Below are positions 60,460-64,000 of a stretch of 64,000 nt of DNA, piece by piece. The notes under the pieces were generated by a model that made no database searches, was not told where the DNA came from, and saw nothing but the letters and a program-made list of their open reading frames with translations. The number at the start of each line of letters is the position of its first letter. Position 1 is the first letter of the stretch. Origin of the DNA: Rhodobacter sp. 24-YEA-8 (GTDB lineage Bacteria > Pseudomonadota > Alphaproteobacteria > Rhodobacterales > Rhodobacteraceae); assembly GCF_900105075.1 (NCBI RefSeq), contig NZ_FNSK01000005.1, forward strand, positions 124,001-188,000, read 5' to 3'. Made by a program: the position numbers and the translations under genes.

Positions 60460-61017
60460 ATGCCCGTAATGACCCGGCTTTACCAGGATCACGCCGCCGC
60501 AATGCGCGCCGTTGAACAGATCGAGGCGCTGGCTTTGCCCTCGGTCGAGCCGTCGATCCTTGGCGGGGATGCCCTCAGGGAATATCGCGATATGCGGATC
60601 GAACGGGATCCGGTCACGGGCGAAAAGACCCGGATCCCCGAACCCGCCCCTGCAACAGCGGCGGGTGGGGCGCTCGGCGCGGCGGTGGGTGGCAGTGCGG
60701 GCCTTCTCGCAGGGCTTGGGTTTATCGTCATCCCCGGCCTTGGCCCGGTCGCCGCCGGCGGGTGGCTGGTCACTGCACTGACGGGCGCGGCGGGTGGCGC
60801 GCTGGCCGGCGCCTCTTTCGGGGCACTGGTCGATCTTGGCATCCAGGAAGAGGATGCGGATCTCTACACCGAGACGTTCCGGCGAGGCGGCGTCGCTGTC
60901 GCCGTGCGTTTCCCGGAGGCTTATCGGGGCGAGGTAGAAGCGGTGCTGGCGCAGACCGATGCCAGTTCTCTGCCCGATTTACGCCGCGCGCAACAGGCCG
61001 GAACCCCGCCTCGCTGA
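60460..61017 (+). CDS. General-stress-type protein with central glycine zipper
   Basis: A 185-residue protein from ATG 60460 with GGGGGAGAA upstream. It starts MPVMTRLYQDHAAAMRAVEQ, resembling the YflT/general stress protein 17M-like domain that begins with a shuffled-residue regulator fold. A hydrophobic glycine zipper follows at residues 70-125 (GGALGAAVGGSAGLLAGLGF; GWLVTALTGAAGGALAGASF), then EDADLYTETFRRGGVAVAV. It may insert in or associate with membranes. The EcfG-type promoter supports a stress role; the molecular function is unknown. Confidence 0.85.
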   Translation: MPVMTRLYQDHAAAMRAVEQIEALALPSVEPSILGGDALREYRDMRIERDPVTGEKTRIPEPAPATAAGGALGAAVGGSAGLLAGLGFIVIPGLGPVAAGGWLVTALTGAAGGALAGASFGALVDLGIQEEDADLYTETFRRGGVAVAVRFPEAYRGEVEAVLAQTDASSLPDLRRAQQAGTPPR

Positions 61018-61104
61018 CCGTTCCGGGCGCGAGGGGAAAACCATCTGCCGGATTGCGAATTACATTGCCGCGCCGCCACAGAGATATTTCAGGAGAACGC
61101 TTTC

Positions 61105-61839
61105 ATGGACAGAACAGGACTGCCAGACCCGGTTCCCTGGTGCGGCCCTGCGCCAGACCCGGCCGCGCTGCTGAGCAGCTGGAATTTTCACCCGGGCCTT
61201 CTGACGGCATTGCTGGCGGCCCTGATCTTCGGCCTTTTCCGCGCTCAGGGCCGGGGCGTCTTTCTGATGGCATGGGGCGCTCTTGTCATTGCGTTCGTCT
61301 CGCCGCTTTGCGCCATGACCACTGCCCTTTTCAGCGCCAGATCCCTCCATCATCTGTTACTCGTGAGCCTTGCCGCGCCGATGCTCGCGCTTTGCCTGCC
61401 CCTGCGCTGGTCGCGCGCGCCGGTCGCGTTTTTCCTGACCGCCGGCGCATTGGTTCTCTGGCATATTCCTGCGGTCTACAGCGCGGCTTGGGACAGCGCC
61501 GGGATTTACTGGTTGCTGCAATTCGCCCTGTTGCTGCCCGCCTGGGCCTTCTGGTCCTCTGCTTTTTTCCCGGCGGATCGCGACGCGGGCGCGGTTCTGG
61601 TCAATGCGGCGCTGACCGGCGCGCTTGCGGGGGTAATGGGGCTGATCGGGGCGGTACTGACCTTCTCGAACCGGCTTCTTTATACGGAACATATGGCGGC
61701 ACCACTTGCCTGGGGGATCGAGCCGCTTGCCGATCAGCAAACTGCCGGGCTGATCATGTGGGTGCCGGGGCTGCTGCCGCTGGCACTGGTCGCCGCCGTC
61801 ATGTTCAGACGCGCCTGGCGCGTGGGGCAGGCCGCATGA
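61105..61839 (+). CDS. ctaG: Cytochrome oxidase assembly protein, caa3-type CtaG family
   Basis: A 244-residue integral membrane protein with about seven helices. It contains WNFHPGLLTALLAALIFGLF, FVSPLCAMTTALFSARSLHH, LVLWHIPAVYSAAW and TFSNRLLYTEHMAAPLAWGI, the conserved His-rich blocks of the Bacillus-type CtaG family (PF09678), distinct from the Cox11-type CtaG. It is needed for assembly of haem-copper oxidases, probably in copper delivery. The ATG has CAGGAG upstream, and its stop overlaps the next gene by four bases. It heads the oxidase locus. Confidence 0.9.
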   Translation: MDRTGLPDPVPWCGPAPDPAALLSSWNFHPGLLTALLAALIFGLFRAQGRGVFLMAWGALVIAFVSPLCAMTTALFSARSLHHLLLVSLAAPMLALCLPLRWSRAPVAFFLTAGALVLWHIPAVYSAAWDSAGIYWLLQFALLLPAWAFWSSAFFPADRDAGAVLVNAALTGALAGVMGLIGAVLTFSNRLLYTEHMAAPLAWGIEPLADQQTAGLIMWVPGLLPLALVAAVMFRRAWRVGQAA

Positions 61840-62318
61840 TTACCGCCCTGAAATTCCTGCATGTCGCAGGACTCGCCTGCTGGTGCGCGAGCCTGATCGC
61901 GCTGCCGCTGCTGATGAAAACCCATGGCCGCGCCCGGAACCAGCGCCAATATGTGCATTTCCGGCTTGTCACCCATATCGGCTATATCGCCTTCGCAACG
62001 CCCGCCGCGCTGGTGACCATCATTGCAGGCACCGCGCTGATCTTTGCCGCGCAGGTTTTCGCGCCATGGCTGCTGGTGAAACTGGCTTTCGTGGCCGCAA
62101 TGGTGCTGGTGCATGTCTGGTTCGGCCACCTCATCCAGCGCTCGGGCGAAGAGAAGCGCAGCCACTGGCAGGCCGCGCCGCTTGCAGGGCTGCTGCTGGT
62201 CCTGCCGCTGATCGCGATTGTGCTGGCGCTGGTTCTCGGCAAGCCAGACCTCACGCCGCTCAGCGGGTTGATCCCGGATCAGTTCCTCGCACCACGCGGA
62301 GGAGGGGGCGCATCATGA
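61836..62318 (+). CDS. CopD/DUF2269-like four-helix membrane protein
   Basis: A 160-residue protein starting MITALKFLHVAGLACWCASL with about four transmembrane helices and conserved His residues (KFLHVAG, VHFRLVTHIGYIAF, VHVWFGHLI), a pattern of small CopD/DUF2269-like proteins linked to copper or haem proteins in oxidase loci. It is translationally coupled to ctaG. The last 40 bases overlap the 3' end of the convergent DUF2231 gene. Confidence 0.8.
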   Translation: MITALKFLHVAGLACWCASLIALPLLMKTHGRARNQRQYVHFRLVTHIGYIAFATPAALVTIIAGTALIFAAQVFAPWLLVKLAFVAAMVLVHVWFGHLIQRSGEEKRSHWQAAPLAGLLLVLPLIAIVLALVLGKPDLTPLSGLIPDQFLAPRGGGGAS

Positions 62319-62821
62319 TCGCTCTGCGTTCCCAGCCCGTAGTCGAACACGAGCTTGCCGCCATGCCAGCCGGTCATCGCAGTCATCCCGGTCGCAAGCA
62401 GCGATGCAAGAAAACCCCAGGGCAGTACCGCGCCCACGGGGTCTGCAAGCCGCATCCCCCAATTCGCGCCGAGCACCGACAGGAGCATCACCGCGAGGAT
62501 GAAATGCGTCCAGCTGGCGGCGCGGATACGGATACCCGGCACCAGCAACAATTCGGCAGTGCCCGCCAGTCCGGCAAGGATACCCATCCCGAAACCAACG
62601 CCTGCCGCCCAGAGCGCCGCGCGCGGCCAGAAGAGATCCCCCGTCCACCAGTAAAGCGCATCTGCGCCCAGCGTGCTGACGCAAAGCGCGATGGGGAAGG
62701 CCACCAGCATGGCATGGATCGGGTGGCCCGCAACGGCGATCTTCGACTCGGTGCGGTGAAAGCTCCGATGCTCATGGATCGGGTCGCGGAGCCTGCGGCG
62801 GGGTCGTCTGGCCTGGGTCAT
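62279..62821 (-). CDS. DUF2231-family membrane protein
   Basis: A 180-residue protein from ATG 62821. After a basic N-terminus come IAVAGHPIHAMLVAFPIALC, the DUF2231 hallmark His-Pro-x-His, and four hydrophobic helices. The C-terminus (GWHGGKLVFDYGLG) is also family-typical. DUF2231 proteins occur next to oxidase and c-type cytochrome genes, where the His residues may bind haem. It is on the opposite strand to its neighbours and overlaps both: convergently with the CopD-like gene and, if subunit II starts at 62774, head-to-head with it. Confidence 0.85.
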   Translation of the reverse strand: MTQARRPRRRLRDPIHEHRSFHRTESKIAVAGHPIHAMLVAFPIALCVSTLGADALYWWTGDLFWPRAALWAAGVGFGMGILAGLAGTAELLLVPGIRIRAASWTHFILAVMLLSVLGANWGMRLADPVGAVLPWGFLASLLATGMTAMTGWHGGKLVFDYGLGTQSDHDAPPPPRGARN

Positions 62822-63568
62822 CTGCGTCTGTCCTCCTCTGCGGCTGTTGGAAAACCAGCGGCGGCGCTGATGGTTCCGGCGCTGGCCGGATGTGGCGGGC
62901 CGCTCTCGACCCTTTCCCCCCAGGGGCCTGCGGCCGCTGATATCGCGGCCCTCTGGTGGGCGATGCTCACGGGCGCCACGCTGATCACGCTTCTGGTGCT
63001 GGTGCTGGTCTGGCGCGGCTTTGCGCGCCAGGGCATCCGCCCGCCCGCAGAAAGCTTCTGGATCAGGGGGATGGGGCTTGGCTTCAGCTTTGCCGTTCTG
63101 ATCGCGGTGGTCGGCGCAGGCATCTGGGTGGGCGAGCGGATCCAGGCCCGCCCCGGTGCGGATGTTGTCCGTGTCGAAGCCATAGCGCGACAATGGAACT
63201 GGCGCTTTAACCAGCCCGGCCCGGATGGGGTGATGATCGGGACAGAGGGTCGCCTTTACATCCCCGCAGGAACGCCGATTGATGTCGTGATCCGCTCGGA
63301 CGACGTGATCCACGCCTTCTGGGTGCCCCAGCTGGCGGGCAAGATGGACGCCCTGCCCGGCCGCGACAATCTTCTGCGGATCGAGGCCTCAGCGCCCGGC
63401 CTCTACCACGGCGCTTCCGCCGAATTCTCGGGCATCGGCTATGCCGGGATGCGGTTTGAAGTGCTGGCCTATGATCCGGCCCGCCCGCCCGATTTCAGCG
63501 ATCTTTCAGGCACCTCCGGCCCGGCGGATCGGGCAGAGCCTGCCGCCCACCAGGAGGGCACTCCATGA
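62774..63568 (+). CDS. Haem-copper oxidase subunit II lacking CuA ligands (quinol-oxidase-like)
   Basis: About 264 residues: a lipoprotein-like leader (LMVPALAGCGG), two transmembrane helices (ALWWAMLTGATLITLLVLVL; GMGLGFSFAVLIAVVGAGIW) and a periplasmic cupredoxin domain with WNWRFNQPGPDG and VIHAFWVPQLAGKMDALPGR. The CuA loop, normally a Cys-x3-Cys with His and Met, reads GASAEFSGIGYAGM: both Cys and the His are absent, Met remains. This is the pattern of ubiquinol oxidases such as CyoA. The start is uncertain: ATG 62774 overlaps the divergent DUF2231 gene, while ATG 62870 would leave too short a signal peptide. Its stop overlaps subunit I. Confidence 0.87.
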   Translation: MDRVAEPAAGSSGLGHLRLSSSAAVGKPAAALMVPALAGCGGPLSTLSPQGPAAADIAALWWAMLTGATLITLLVLVLVWRGFARQGIRPPAESFWIRGMGLGFSFAVLIAVVGAGIWVGERIQARPGADVVRVEAIARQWNWRFNQPGPDGVMIGTEGRLYIPAGTPIDVVIRSDDVIHAFWVPQLAGKMDALPGRDNLLRIEASAPGLYHGASAEFSGIGYAGMRFEVLAYDPARPPDFSDLSGTSGPADRAEPAAHQEGTP

Positions 63569-64000
63569 CCGAACTCCCCCCGGGCCTTGCCGCCAACCCG
63601 CCGTGGCGCGCCTTGCACCTGCACCGCGAGCTGGACCAGATCTGGGGTCGCCCGGCGGGTCTGCGCGGCGTCCTGACCTCGGTCAACCACAGCGAGCTGG
63701 GGCTGCGGTTCATGCTGGCCTCTTTCGTGTTCTTTGCCATTGCAGGCTGTCTCGCCATGCTGATCCGGGCGCAGCTGGCAACACCCGGCGGCGCGTTTCT
63801 CGACACAGCACTTTATAACCAGTTCTTCACCATGCATGGCAGCCTGATGATGTTCCTCTTTGCCATTCCGATGCTGGAAGGGCTGGGGATGTATCTGCTG
63901 CCCAAAATGCTCGGGTCGCGCGACCTTGCTTTCCCGCGCCTCTCGGCGCTTGGCTGGTGGTGCTATCTCTTCGGGGGTCTGATCATTCTTTCCGCGCTGG
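63565..64000 (+). CDS. Haem-copper oxidase subunit I (N-terminal part, cut by window edge)
   Basis: The frame starts at ATG 63565, overlapping the subunit II stop by four bases, and runs off the window after 145 codons. MTELPPGLAANPPWRALHLH is followed by TSVNHSELGLRFMLASFVFF (helix I), then YNQFFTMHGSLMMFLFAIPM with the His that ligates the low-spin haem, and LEGLGMYLLPKMLGSRDLAFPRL. Together with the CuA-less subunit II this should form a quinol oxidase core. The remaining helices and copper-B ligands lie beyond the window. Confidence 0.92.
   Translation, partial: MTELPPGLAANPPWRALHLHRELDQIWGRPAGLRGVLTSVNHSELGLRFMLASFVFFAIAGCLAMLIRAQLATPGGAFLDTALYNQFFTMHGSLMMFLFAIPMLEGLGMYLLPKMLGSRDLAFPRLSALGWWCYLFGGLIILSAL

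Overview
The window is GC-rich, densely packed bacterial DNA. The gene families, the abundance of ABC importers and TRAP-type remnants, and EcfG-like general-stress promoters suggest an alphaproteobacterium, most likely of the Rhodobacterales (Rhodobacter/Paracoccus relatives). This placement is an inference from gene content; no rRNA or tRNA gene is visible. Most of the window is an accessory nutrient-scavenging region: five ABC importers and the wreck of a TRAP importer, each next to the enzymes that probably consume its cargo. There is no phage, insertion sequence or CRISPR array.

Layout. (1) 1-9.9 kb: end of a GlcD-type FAD oxidase, a polyamine-type ABC importer (minus strand), an XRE-cupin regulator, and a divergent operon of PuuC-like aldehyde dehydrogenase, DapA-family lyase, PuuB-like amine oxidase and a cupin protein. 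A repeated TTCAGAATA element lies at both promoters. (2) 10.2-19.4 kb: a DeoR-type regulator with FGGY kinase and HAD phosphatase, divergent from an SDR, a MalEFGK-like importer and a BtpA/SgcQ protein. (3) 19.6-30.7 kb: a second MalEFGK-like importer interleaved with a coenzyme-B12-dependent diol dehydratase whose large and medium subunits are fused, its small subunit, an SDR, a hydroxylysine-kinase-like APH protein, a phospholyase-like class III aminotransferase and a GntR regulator. No dehydratase reactivase or microcompartment gene is seen. (4) 30.9-40.3 kb: a ribose-type importer with two permeases, an M42/FrvX-like protein, an FGGY kinase and DhaK/DhaL. It is preceded by a btpA remnant and by 10-bp-phased repeats like those next to the DeoR gene. 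(5) 40.4-42.0 kb: decayed TAXI-TRAP importer. (6) 42.4-52.96 kb: LysR regulator, amidohydrolase, GST, an M19-like protein with altered metal ligands, a second polyamine-type importer, a quinone-reductase-like flavoprotein and a LysR/SDR divergent pair. (7) 53.8-61.0 kb: a stress island with a PPOX-fold protein, otsB, a GH15 enzyme, otsA and small envelope proteins, with three EcfG-like promoters. (8) 61.1-64 kb: start of a haem-copper oxidase locus whose subunit II lacks the CuA ligands, suggesting a quinol oxidase.

Regions 2-4 look like one regulatory unit. Their BtpA (SgcQ), M42 (SgcX/FrvX) and DeoR (SgcR) proteins belong to the families of the E. coli sgc operon, but here they accompany ABC importers, FGGY kinases, DhaKL and a B12 dehydratase. 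I regard this as an undescribed polyol, deoxy-sugar or amino-alcohol catabolic system; its substrate cannot be read from the sequence.
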